From Gemmatimonadota bacterium (GTDB lineage Bacteria > Gemmatimonadota > Gemmatimonadetes > Gemmatimonadales > Gemmatimonadaceae), in assembly GCA_016182795.1 (NCBI GenBank), contig JACPFW010000006.1, forward strand, positions 1 through 64,000: 64,000 nucleotides of DNA, written 5' to 3'. A program made the position numbers and the translations under genes. The notes under the pieces are model-generated. The model made no database searches. It saw only the letters and a list, made by a program, of their open reading frames with translations, and had not been told where the DNA came from. Of this stretch, positions 51,105-59,382 are shown piece by piece (positions within the stretch are counted from its first letter, which is position 1; every line of letters starts with the position of its first letter).

Positions 51105-52145
51105 GTGGCTGACGCCGTCGCCGAGCCTACGCCGGCTGGAGGGCAGCGCGAACGCGGTTGGGCCAGTGTGGTCGGCGCCCTCGTGCTGTTGCTGCTGTTG
51201 CCGGCCATGCCGCCGGTGTCGGTGATGGTGCCAGTGGCGGAAACCGCGCTGTTCCTCGTTCCCGCGCTGGCCGCCTGTGCATTGGCGGGCTGGAAGGCGG
51301 GGGGACGACTCTCCCTCGCGGTGATCTGGGTGGCATTTGCGGCCTGGGTCGTCGTGTCGGGACCAACCAGCAGCGAGTACTCGCTGCTGGCGCGGGGCTG
51401 GGGGGTGCTGGTGGCGGTCTCGTTCGGCAGTTGGGCGCTGCTCTGGCCCGACCGTCCGTTCCTGACCCGGGCCCTCGCCGCACTGGGGACGGCGATGGTG
51501 GTGGCTGGCATTGCGACGGTCGTGGTCCCCGGGGGACCGGGTCGGGTGCAGCAGGTGGTTGCGAGCGAGACGCTGCGGCGCGCCGACGTGTTCGACGCGG
51601 AGTGGCGGGCTCGGCTGGCGACAAAGGATTGGCAGGATCTGCGCGCCACGCGTGCCGAGGCGGCGGCCTGGTTGGAGCAGTCGCTGGAGGAGCAGAAGGT
51701 GATGGTCCGGCGCACCGCCGAATGGTCACCGCCGCTCTTCCCTGCCTTGCTGGCGCTGGAAACGTTGGCCGCGCTCGGGCTCGCCTGGGCGTTGTATCAT
51801 CGCGTGGGGCGCGCCCGCATTGGCGCGCCGCTCGCTCGGCTGCGGGAGTTTCGGTTCAATGACCAGTTCATCTGGGGTTTGGTCAGCGGACTGGCGTTGC
51901 TGGTGGTGCCCGGTCTCGGACCTGTGCGGGGCGTGGGAGCCAACCTGCTCGTGTTCTTCGGCGCCCTCTATGGGCTCCGCGGGGCTGGCGTGGCGCTGTT
52001 CTTCCTGGCGCCCGGGCGGGTGATGACGGTCGTTTTGGTCGGTGCGTCGGTAGTTTTTAGCGGCGCGACCGGCGTGATACTCGTGGGGCTCGGCTTGGGC
52101 GACACATGGCTGGATTGGCGTCGCCGAGCGCGCCCGTCAACCTGA
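51105..52145 (+). CDS. DUF2232 family membrane protein
   Basis: The GTG follows the rpsR stop directly. The 346-residue protein has about eight transmembrane helices, an Ala/Arg/Glu helical stretch in the middle (FDAEWRARLATKDWQDLRATRAEAAAWLEQ) and the C-terminal motif LREFRFNDQFIWGLVSGLALLVVPG, then GVGANLLVFFGALYGLRGAGVALFFL. That motif and the location between rpsR and rplI mark DUF2232 proteins (YybS-like). The function is unknown. Confidence 0.9.
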   Translation: MADAVAEPTPAGGQRERGWASVVGALVLLLLLPAMPPVSVMVPVAETALFLVPALAACALAGWKAGGRLSLAVIWVAFAAWVVVSGPTSSEYSLLARGWGVLVAVSFGSWALLWPDRPFLTRALAALGTAMVVAGIATVVVPGGPGRVQQVVASETLRRADVFDAEWRARLATKDWQDLRATRAEAAAWLEQSLEEQKVMVRRTAEWSPPLFPALLALETLAALGLAWALYHRVGRARIGAPLARLREFRFNDQFIWGLVSGLALLVVPGLGPVRGVGANLLVFFGALYGLRGAGVALFFLAPGRVMTVVLVGASVVFSGATGVILVGLGLGDTWLDWRRRARPST

Positions 52146-52160
52146 ACGTTGGGGTTTCCG

Positions 52161-52604
52161 ATGGAAGTCATTTTGCGAGAAGCGGTGGAAAAGCTCGGAC
52201 ATCCGGGTGACATCGTGAAGGTGTCCGCGGGGTATGCGCGCAACTTCCTGCTCCCGCGCGGCATCGCCTACGAGGCGACGGCGGGCAACAAGAAGCGCAT
52301 CGCCCAGGAAAAGGCGACGCTTGAGGCGGCCGAGAACGCGCGCCGCACGGCGGCCGAGGAGTTCGCCGCCAAGATCGAGCCCATCTCCCTCACCTTCGCC
52401 GCGCGCGTGGGCGAGGAAGGCAAGCTCTTCGGTTCGGTGACGACGGCCGACATCGCCGCCCAGCTCGAAGCGCAGGGCATTCACATCGAGAAGCGCCAGA
52501 TCGACCTGCACGAGCCGATCAAGGCGCTGGGCGTGTACAAGGTGGGGATTCGCCTGCACGCGGATGTGAAGCCGGAGATCAAGGTCTGGGTCATCAAGGG
52601 CTGA
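52161..52604 (+). CDS. rplI: 50S ribosomal protein L9
   Basis: The ATG at 52161 starts MEVILREAVEKLGHPGDIVKV; a TTG four codons upstream is less likely. The 147-residue protein shows the N-domain (KVSAGYARNFLLPRGIAYEAT), the connecting helix (AQEKATLEAAENARRTAAEEFA) and the C-domain (VGEEGKLFGSVTTADIAAQLEAQGI). The length is typical. It ends the S6 operon and runs into a repeat and hairpin. Confidence 0.96.
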   Translation: MEVILREAVEKLGHPGDIVKVSAGYARNFLLPRGIAYEATAGNKKRIAQEKATLEAAENARRTAAEEFAAKIEPISLTFAARVGEEGKLFGSVTTADIAAQLEAQGIHIEKRQIDLHEPIKALGVYKVGIRLHADVKPEIKVWVIKG

Positions 52605-52680
52605 GAAACAACAGAGAGACAACAGAGAAACAACAGAAAGACAACCGACGGGGGCGAGCATTGGCTCGTCCCCGTTTGGC
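52604..52680 (+). terminator. CAGAGAAACAA-type repeat followed by a GC-rich hairpin
   Basis: Immediately after the rplI stop come GAGAAACAACAGAGAGACAA-like units to about 52645, members of the repeat family at 15327. Then ACGGGGGCGAGC (52648-52659) pairs with GCTCGTCCCCGT (52664-52675) with one G-T pair and a 4-base loop, followed by TTGG. A plausible terminator of the S6 operon. The remaining gap to 52827 holds only short ACTCTGTACT-like repeats. Confidence 0.6.
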
Positions 52681-52827
52681 ATCCCCACGGTTCGGATCCC
52701 GCAGCGGTGTGCGCTCACGCCCTCCGCGCCGGGTATGTAATCCTGAGGTACTCTGTGCTACTCTGTACTATTCCGTACGTCTCTGCGGCGCCGGAACCTT
52801 TCCCCCACCTCGGTGTTTGGTTTATCG

Positions 52828-53193
52828 ATGTCCCCCGTTTCTTCGCCAAAACTGATCGCTGAGCAGGCGCGCCGCGCGGCGACGCTCTGCGTTGACAACA
52901 AGGCCCTCGACGTGGTGCTGCTCGACCTGCACGGCGTCACCGACATGGCCGATTACTTCATCGTCGCGTCGGGAACGTCCGACACGCACGTGCGCAGCGT
53001 CGCCCAGCACGTCGTCGAGGGAATGGCCAAGGCCGGACTGAAGGCGTACCAAGTCGAGGGCGCGGACACGGGGCGGTGGGTGCTCGTGGATTTCGTCGAT
53101 TTTGTGGTGCATGTGTTTCACCCGTCCATGCGGTCGTACTACCAGATCGAACGGCTGTGGGGCGACGCCCCCGCGGTCGCCATCACGTCCTAA
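52828..53193 (+). CDS. rsfS: Ribosomal silencing factor RsfS
   Basis: The ATG at 52828 gives 121 residues; a GTG at 52813 is also open. The family sequence is clear: DNKALDVVLLDLHGVTDMADYFIVASGTSDTHVRSVAQHV, then VEGADTGRWVLVDFVDFVVHVFHPSMRSYYQIERLWGDAP. RsfS binds L14 and blocks subunit joining under starvation. It precedes the large peptidase gene by 13 bases. Confidence 0.95.
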   Translation: MSPVSSPKLIAEQARRAATLCVDNKALDVVLLDLHGVTDMADYFIVASGTSDTHVRSVAQHVVEGMAKAGLKAYQVEGADTGRWVLVDFVDFVVHVFHPSMRSYYQIERLWGDAPAVAITS

Positions 53194-53206
53194 GCCGGGA
53201 GCGTCG

Positions 53207-56200
53207 ATGTCGAAGGTCCGCCTGCCCATGCTGCTGCTGGCGCTGTGCGCCGCCCTTCCACTGGGGGCACAGGGCTACTTCGGCCAGAATCAGGTCCAGT
53301 TTGAACGCTTCAACTGGAAGATCCTGAAGACCGAGCACTTCGACATCCACTACTACCCGGAAGAGGCGCGCATGGCGCACATCACCGGGAGCCTGGCGGA
53401 GCGCTCGTACGCGCGGCTGTCGCGCCTCATGAACTACCAGTTCAAGGAGCGCAAGCCGATTATCGTTTTCGCGTCGCGCGGCGCCTTTGCGCAGAACAAC
53501 GTGTTCGGCGATCCGGGCGAGGGGACGGGCGGCATCACCGACGCGCTGCGTCAACGCAACATGTTCTTCTACACCGGCGATCTCGGTGAAGCCGAACACG
53601 TGATGACGCACGAAATGGTGCACCAGTTCCAGTACGACATGTTCTCGCGCGGCAAGGCGGGCCAGGGGCTCGAAACGCTGCAGCAGCGCCAGCCGCCGCT
53701 CTGGTTTGTTGAAGGCATGGCCGAGTACCTCTCCGTCGGCCCCGACCATCCGGCCACCGACGGCGTGGTGCGCGACGCCGCGCTGAGCGGCAAGTTCCCG
53801 ACGGTCGAGAATCTCGAACGGCGCCCCGACCAGTTCTTCCCCTACCGCTACGGCGAGTCGCTGTGGCGCTACGTCGGCTCGCGCTGGGGCGACGAGATCG
53901 TCGGCGAGATCATGCAGTCCACGCCGACGCTCGGCCACGAGCGCGCCATCAAGCGGCACACGGGGCTCTCGCTCGAAGAGCTGGGCAGCGACTGGAAGGA
54001 CGCCATGCAGTCGCTGTACCTGCCGCAGGTCGAGCGCCTTGACCGTCCGCGGAAGATCGCGACGTCGCTGCTCACCGAGCGCAAAACGGGCGGCGTGATT
54101 CCCGTCTACGTCGCCCCCGCGCTCTCCCCCGACGGCAAGTACATCGCCTACATCTCCACCGGCAGCCTCGTGAAGGCCGAGGTCTTCCTCGACCTGTATC
54201 TGGCCGACGCGACCACCGGCAAGCGGCTCAAGCGCCTGACCAAGAGCACACTGAATCCGGAGTTCGAGGAGCTGCGCTATGCCTATTCGCAGAGCGCCTT
54301 CTCGCGCGACGGCCGCTTTGTGGTGTTCACGGCCCAGCGCGGCGGCAAGGACGTGCTGTACATCGCCGACGTGCGCAACCGCGACATCGTGCGCCGCCTC
54401 GACACCGGCCTCGACGCCATGATCGGCGCCAGCTGGTCGCCCGATGGACGGCAGATCGTGTTCAGCGGGCATAAGGGCGGCATTTCCGATCTGTACGTCG
54501 TCGACGCCGACGGCAAGAACCTGCGCAAGCTCACCAACGACCTCTACGGCGACCTGATGCCCGCGTGGTCGCCCGACGGCAAGAAGGTGGCGTTCGTCAG
54601 CGAACGCGGCCCGCAGACGGAGCTCGACGTGCTCAAGTTCGGGCGCTGGCGCGTCAGCGTCCTCGATCTCGCCTCCGGCAACATCGAGGTCCTCCCCGGC
54701 CAGGCGGGCAAGAACCTGAACCCGCAGTGGGCGCCCGATGGCAAGTCGCTGGCGTTCATCAGCGATCGCGAAGGCATTCCGCAGATCTTCCTCTTCGACT
54801 TCGCCAACGAGCAGCACTATCAGCTCACGCGCCTCGTGGGCGGCGTGCAGTCGGTCACCGAGAACAGCCCGGCGCTGACGTGGGCACCGGCCGCCGATCG
54901 CATGGCGTTCGTCTACAGCGAGGGCAACGGCTACACGGTCTGGCAGGTGAACAACCCGCGATCGCTCAAGGGTGAACCGTACCGTCCGTCGGCGGTGGTT
55001 GTCGCCGCGCCGGGCCAGCCGACCGTGCCGCAGGACACGGCCGAGGCGCGGCGCATGCGCGATCGCGCCGCGGCGCAGGCCAACGTCAGCGCCATCGTGG
55101 CGCCGGCGGCGGCGGGACGCGATTCGCTGCTTGCGCCGGCCGCGGCGGCACAGCAGGCGCGCGATCCGCGGCGCCAGTCGGTGTACCGCGGCGAGAGCGG
55201 CCTGCGGCCCACCGACAAGGTTCCCGAGCGCGTCGGCGCGCCGGGCGCCGGCGTGAGCGTCGCCTCGCTGCTCGACAACGCGACCTTTGCGCTCCCCGAT
55301 ACGACCAAGTTCAAGGAGACGCGGTACCCGGGATCGCTGCGGCCCGAGTACATCGCGCGCCCGCAAGTGGGGTACGCGCAGGACAATTACGGACGCGGCG
55401 TCTACGGCGGCACCGCCGTCGTGCTCCGCGACCTGGTCGGCAACCGACAGCTCACCCTGGCCGGCAGCATCAACGGACGCGTAGAGGAGGCGCAGGTCTT
55501 TGCCGCGTATCAGTCGATGGCCCGGCGCTTCCAGTACGCCGTCGGCGTTCAGCAGCAGCCGTCGTTCTTCCTCGTCGGCTCGGCGCTGACGCCGGTCAGC
55601 AACACGCAGGCCATTCAGGAACAGGCGCTGGCGCGGTACATCCAACGCTCGGCATTCCTCGCCGGGTCGTACCCGCTGAACCGCTTCAAGCGGTTCGAGC
55701 TCGGCATGAGCGCCAACAACATTGACCGGTCGCTGATGTTCCTGAGCTACGGCGTTGACTACGCCTACGGCTACACGACGCAGATGTACATCGACAGCAT
55801 TGTGAACATCTCGTCGCTGAACTTCGTGGCCCCGTACGCGGCGTTCGTGCACGACAACTCGATCTTCGGCCTCACCGGGCCCATCTATGGACAGCGGTAC
55901 CGATTCGAGATCGAGCGCGCCGCCGGCAACCTGAGCTGGACCAACTACAACGCCGACTATCGGCGCTACGACGCCCTGCTCTTCAGCTACCTCACGCTCG
56001 CCACCCGCGTGCAGACCGCCATCTCGGCGGGTGGCGGCGAGAACGAGTTCCCCAAGTACATCGGCCGCGCCGACCTGATACGCGGGTATGACCGCGAGAA
56101 CTACTACTCCAACGAATGCGAGAGCGCGGCCGGCGGCACCTCCGGTTGCTCGGCCACGCAGCTGCTCGGCAGCCGGGTGGCGATCGCCAACGCGGAACTG

Positions 56201-56494
56201 CGTTTCCCGGTCATTCGGCCGTTCCACATCAAGCGCACCCTGGTGCAGTTCCTGCCGGTGGACGGTCTGGTCTTCTTTGACGCCGGCGCCGCCTGGAACA
56301 AGGGCCAGTCGGTCTCGTTCTCCAAACCGGCCAACTACGACTGGCAGACCCAGCGCTACGCGATGCGCAGCTACGGGTTCGGGTTCCGACTGAACCTCTT
56401 CAACATCGCCATTCTGCGCATCGACAAGTCGTACCCGCTCGATGCCGCCTCCAAGAAGGGGTACTGGTTCTGGACGGTTGGACCAAGCTTCTGA
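53207..56494 (+). CDS. Zinc peptidase / TolB-like propeller / outer-membrane barrel multi-domain protein
   Basis: The ATG at 53207 starts a signal peptide (LPMLLLALCAALPLGAQG), giving 1095 residues. Residues 30-280 form a gluzincin-type domain with HEMVH (His135, Glu136, His139) and a downstream WFVEGMAEYL glutamate. Residues about 300-620 are WD40-like/TolB propeller repeats (for example APALSPDGKYIAYIS, ASWSPDGRQIVFSG, PAWSPDGKKVAFVS). A Pro/Ala linker follows. From about residue 710 the sequence is a beta-barrel with alternating strands, ending WFWTVGPSF with the aromatic C-terminus required for Bam insertion. It is probably a surface-exposed peptidase-like protein in the outer membrane. 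The substrate is unknown. Confidence 0.85.
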   Translation: MSKVRLPMLLLALCAALPLGAQGYFGQNQVQFERFNWKILKTEHFDIHYYPEEARMAHITGSLAERSYARLSRLMNYQFKERKPIIVFASRGAFAQNNVFGDPGEGTGGITDALRQRNMFFYTGDLGEAEHVMTHEMVHQFQYDMFSRGKAGQGLETLQQRQPPLWFVEGMAEYLSVGPDHPATDGVVRDAALSGKFPTVENLERRPDQFFPYRYGESLWRYVGSRWGDEIVGEIMQSTPTLGHERAIKRHTGLSLEELGSDWKDAMQSLYLPQVERLDRPRKIATSLLTERKTGGVIPVYVAPALSPDGKYIAYISTGSLVKAEVFLDLYLADATTGKRLKRLTKSTLNPEFEELRYAYSQSAFSRDGRFVVFTAQRGGKDVLYIADVRNRDIVRRLDTGLDAMIGASWSPDGRQIVFSGHKGGISDLYVVDADGKNLRKLTNDLYGDLMPAWSPDGKKVAFVSERGPQTELDVLKFGRWRVSVLDLASGNIEVLPGQAGKNLNPQWAPDGKSLAFISDREGIPQIFLFDFANEQHYQLTRLVGGVQSVTENSPALTWAPAADRMAFVYSEGNGYTVWQVNNPRSLKGEPYRPSAVVVAAPGQPTVPQDTAEARRMRDRAAAQANVSAIVAPAAAGRDSLLAPAAAAQQARDPRRQSVYRGESGLRPTDKVPERVGAPGAGVSVASLLDNATFALPDTTKFKETRYPGSLRPEYIARPQVGYAQDNYGRGVYGGTAVVLRDLVGNRQLTLAGSINGRVEEAQVFAAYQSMARRFQYAVGVQQQPSFFLVGSALTPVSNTQAIQEQALARYIQRSAFLAGSYPLNRFKRFELGMSANNIDRSLMFLSYGVDYAYGYTTQMYIDSIVNISSLNFVAPYAAFVHDNSIFGLTGPIYGQRYRFEIERAAGNLSWTNYNADYRRYDALLFSYLTLATRVQTAISAGGGENEFPKYIGRADLIRGYDRENYYSNECESAAGGTSGCSATQLLGSRVAIANAELRFPVIRPFHIKRTLVQFLPVDGLVFFDAGAAWNKGQSVSFSKPANYDWQTQRYAMRSYGFGFRLNLFNIAILRIDKSYPLDAASKKGYWFWTVGPSF

Positions 56495-56498
56495 CGGC

Positions 56499-56673
56499 GA
56501 TTGAGGATTGGGACTCAGGATTGCGATTCAGGATCACGATTCATGATTGCGATTGGCGATGGCTCGGCGCTCCGCGCCGGGCCATCGTCGCATGAGGCCA
56601 CTGTCCAATTCCAATCGCGATCCGTATTCGTCCATCCTGAATCGCAATCCTAAGTCCAAATCCTCAGTCAATC
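56499..56673. repeat. Nested inverted repeat with degenerate GGATTGCGATTCA units
   Basis: The left arm (56499-56556) is made of GATTGAGGATTGGGACTCAGG-type units, and the right arm (56611-56673) is their near reverse complement. Between them lies a second perfect hairpin, CGATGGC-T-CGGCGC / GCGCCG-G-GCCATCG (56557-56587, one T-G pair, loop TCC). Both could form a cruciform. It follows the large peptidase gene and precedes the SPOR lipoprotein. Confidence 0.8.
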
Positions 56674-56711
56674 TCCTTCCCTGCACCCCGTCGATCCGGC
56701 AAATTACGTGG

Positions 56712-58190
56712 ATGCGCCGCGCCTCCCTTTTGCTCACCGCTCTCTGCCTCGCCGCGTGTTCCAAGGCGCCTGACGCAGGAGTGGCCGGCAGCGGCATGAC
56801 GAGCGCGGCGGGGCCCGACGCGGTGCTCCTGCGCTTCCCGCAGGGCGGCGGTACAGCGCGCGCCTATCGGTGGGACCGCGACAGCACGGTCTGGACGTCA
56901 ACCCAGCGCGCGCCGATCGTCGCCGAGGCACTGGCCTTCGACGCCCAACAGGGCGTGCTCGTCGTCGTCGACGCGGCGCGCATTCCGGTGCGCGTGGAGC
57001 TGCGCGTCGGCCGCATCACGCCGACCACCACCGAGCGGCTGCGCGCCATCAGCTCGGCCGACGGCTATTCGGTGTTCGGCGTGGCGCCCACGGGCGAGAT
57101 CGTGCGCCTCACCAGCAGCGGCACGTGGCGCTTTCGGCCGCCGGCCGCCGTGCGCTCGCTGCTCCCGCTTGCCGACGGGGCGCTGCTCGTGTTCAGCGAC
57201 ACCGACGACGGCCGCGTCATGATTCGCAAACTCCACCCGCCGGAAACGAAGTTCGAGGACAGCACCGTCGTCGCCGGCGCCGAGTCCGTGATCTCCACCG
57301 ACGTCGGTGATCGCCTCTACCTCGTAAACGGCGATCATCTCGAGGGGCTGCGCACGCGCGACCTCGGCCGGTCGCTCACCGTGAGCTTCAGCGACGCCGT
57401 GCGCGCGGTGGCGCCGACGCCGAGCGGCGACCGACTCTTCGTCGCCGTGCGGAACAGTGCCACGCTGTATGTGGTCGACCGCTACGAGTCGGCGGTGCGC
57501 GACAAGATCGCGCTGCCGGGTCCGCCGTCGGCGTTGCGCATGGATTCCGATGGCCAGTATCTGCTCGCCGCCAACGAGGCCGGCGACTCGGCCTACGTGG
57601 TCGCCGTCGGCACGCAGCGCGTCGTGAGTACGGTGCAGACGGCGTGGCGCCACGATCTCCCGTTCACCGCCCCCGACGGCGGGCTCGCGCTCGCAGTCGG
57701 TGATGCCATGGTGATCGTCGACGCCGAGACCAAGCGCGAGCGCCTCCGCGTACCGAATGGAGCCGCCGACACGTGGGCATTGGTCCGCTGGAACGGATTC
57801 CGTCCGCGAGCTTCGACCCTCGACGAACCCGTGACGTTCGAGGACGCGTACGCCGACTCGCTTGGGCTCGACTCGCTGGCCGCCGAGCCGGAACCGACCA
57901 CCGAACCGGGCGCCGCGGCCCCAAGCCCCGTGCCGCCGGCCGCCGTGCGCGGCGAGGCGCGCGTGCACGGCTGGATGCTGAGCTTCGCCGCCGTGCTCTC
58001 CGAGAGTCGCGCGCGGACGATGGCCGCTGCGGTGCGCGTTGACGGCGGCAGCGCGCGGGTGCAGTCGAGCGAGCGCGAGGGGACGATGGTGTATCGCGTG
58101 GTGGCCGGTCCGTTCGCCACGCGTGAGGCCGCTGAGGAAGCAGGGCGCAAGAGCGGCCTGCCGTACTGGGTCTTCGAGGCGTCGCCGTGA
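56712..58190 (+). CDS. SPOR-domain lipoprotein with beta-propeller
   Basis: The ATG at 56712 starts the lipoprotein signal RRASLLLTALCLAACSKAPD (lipobox LAAC), giving 492 residues. Residues about 50-370 form a seven-blade-like propeller with YVTN/WD features (for example SVFGVAPTGEIVRLTSSGTW, ALRMDSDGQYLLAANEAGDS). The C-terminus (about 412-492) is a SPOR domain (RVHGWMLSFAAVLSESRARTMAAAVRVDG, then YRVVAGPFATREAAEEAGRKSGLPYWVFE) that binds denuded peptidoglycan at division sites. It overlaps the next gene by GTGA. Confidence 0.83.
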   Translation: MRRASLLLTALCLAACSKAPDAGVAGSGMTSAAGPDAVLLRFPQGGGTARAYRWDRDSTVWTSTQRAPIVAEALAFDAQQGVLVVVDAARIPVRVELRVGRITPTTTERLRAISSADGYSVFGVAPTGEIVRLTSSGTWRFRPPAAVRSLLPLADGALLVFSDTDDGRVMIRKLHPPETKFEDSTVVAGAESVISTDVGDRLYLVNGDHLEGLRTRDLGRSLTVSFSDAVRAVAPTPSGDRLFVAVRNSATLYVVDRYESAVRDKIALPGPPSALRMDSDGQYLLAANEAGDSAYVVAVGTQRVVSTVQTAWRHDLPFTAPDGGLALAVGDAMVIVDAETKRERLRVPNGAADTWALVRWNGFRPRASTLDEPVTFEDAYADSLGLDSLAAEPEPTTEPGAAAPSPVPPAAVRGEARVHGWMLSFAAVLSESRARTMAAAVRVDGGSARVQSSEREGTMVYRVVAGPFATREAAEEAGRKSGLPYWVFEASP

Positions 58191-59382
58191 GCAAGCGCCG
58201 GCGTGCGAGTGCGCCGGCCCAGGATCTGTGGGACGAGGAAGGCCGCCGGCTCGCCCCGCAGCTCGCCGGCGTCTCGGCGGCGATCGTGGTCGGCCTCAAC
58301 GCCTCGGCCGCGGCACGCGTGGCGCTCGCCGCGGCGCGCGCCACGGCGCACGAGCGACGCGTCGCCCTGGCCGATCTCGCCGGCGCGTTGTCGGCGCTGG
58401 ACGTGATTGCCGCGGACGCGGTCGCGCCGGGCATCACCGAGAGTTTCCTCCACGGCACCACGCTCAACGACGTGGCGCGCCCCGCCGCCGACGGCAGGCG
58501 CTGCTGCTTGTCATCGCGTCCCTCGACGCGCCGGCGTTGGCCGCGCTTGTGCATCAGACCGACGGCGTGGTGACCGTGGGCGCCGCCGAGGTGCCGCTGG
58601 ACTGGCGCGTCATCGCGCAGGTGGGCGACGCATCGCCGCCGGCTCCGTCAAGAACCGCAGCGCCGGTTCGGCCGCGGCGCGTCGCAACGCGCCGCGTGCT
58701 GGTGGTCGTCGCCGCCGTTGCCTGCGTGGCTACCGGCTTCCTGCTCTGGCCGCGAATCCGCCAATGGGTGTCCGCGGCGTCCACCGGGGCGCGAACGGTC
58801 GCCTCGGCGCCGACGCCGGTGACACCTGTGCGTGGGCGTGTAATCGCGCCGCCATCCGACACAGTGCGCGTGCCCGAGCCTGTCAATCCCCCCGACAGTG
58901 CAGAAGCGGCACAATTTGCGGTCGAAATTGTGGCGACAAACACCGTCGCGGGTGCAAATTCGTGGATTCGTGAACGCGGCGCCCGCCTCCCCGGCGTGAC
59001 GGTCTCTCCGGTGGTGATTGGCGCAGCGTCCACGCGCTGGCAGAAGGTGTTGGCTGGGGCGTGGCGCGAACGCGCGGGAGCGGACTCGCTGCTCACGGTG
59101 CTTCGCGACGACGGTGTGCTGCGGCCGGGCGCCGGGTTGGTGGTGCGCGTGCCATTGGCGTTGGTGTTGGAATCAGGCGTGCCGCGCGCTGACGCGAACG
59201 CGCGCGTGGCGGCGCTGGCTGCCCGCGGCGTGCGTGCGTATGCGCTGTTGCAGGACGATGGAAGTGTGCGCCTGTTCGCGGGCGCATTTGAAACGGCCGC
59301 TGCGGCGGTGCCCCTCGACGCGGAGCTGCGCGCCGCGGGATTCACCCCACAGCTCGCGTACCGAACCGGGAGAATGTTCTAA
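58187..59382 (+). pseudogene. Frameshifted SPOR-domain membrane protein gene
   Basis: The 5' part starts at a GTG in GTGA overlap with the previous stop and reads in frame 2 (SKRRRASAPAQDLWDEEGRRLAPQL, GLNASAAARVALAAARATAHER). It then loses homology after HGTTLNDVARPAADGR, near 58495. The continuation (QALLLVIASLDAPALAALVHQTDGVV, a transmembrane helix RRVLVVVAAVACVATGFLLWP, and a C-terminal SPOR-like domain) is in frame 1, ending at 59382. One missing base near 58490-58505 would restore a single protein of about 397 residues. The first part resembles a P-loop fold with a degenerate Walker A (no Lys). It may be a real mutation, programmed shift or sequence error. The gene sits immediately before smc. 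Confidence 0.75.

Noticed and set aside
53183-56227. 1014-residue open frame opposite the peptidase/barrel gene
   Set aside because: Composition is the complement of a high-GC gene (Arg/His/Val rich), with no domain; the plus-strand gene has a signal peptide, HExxH and propeller repeats.
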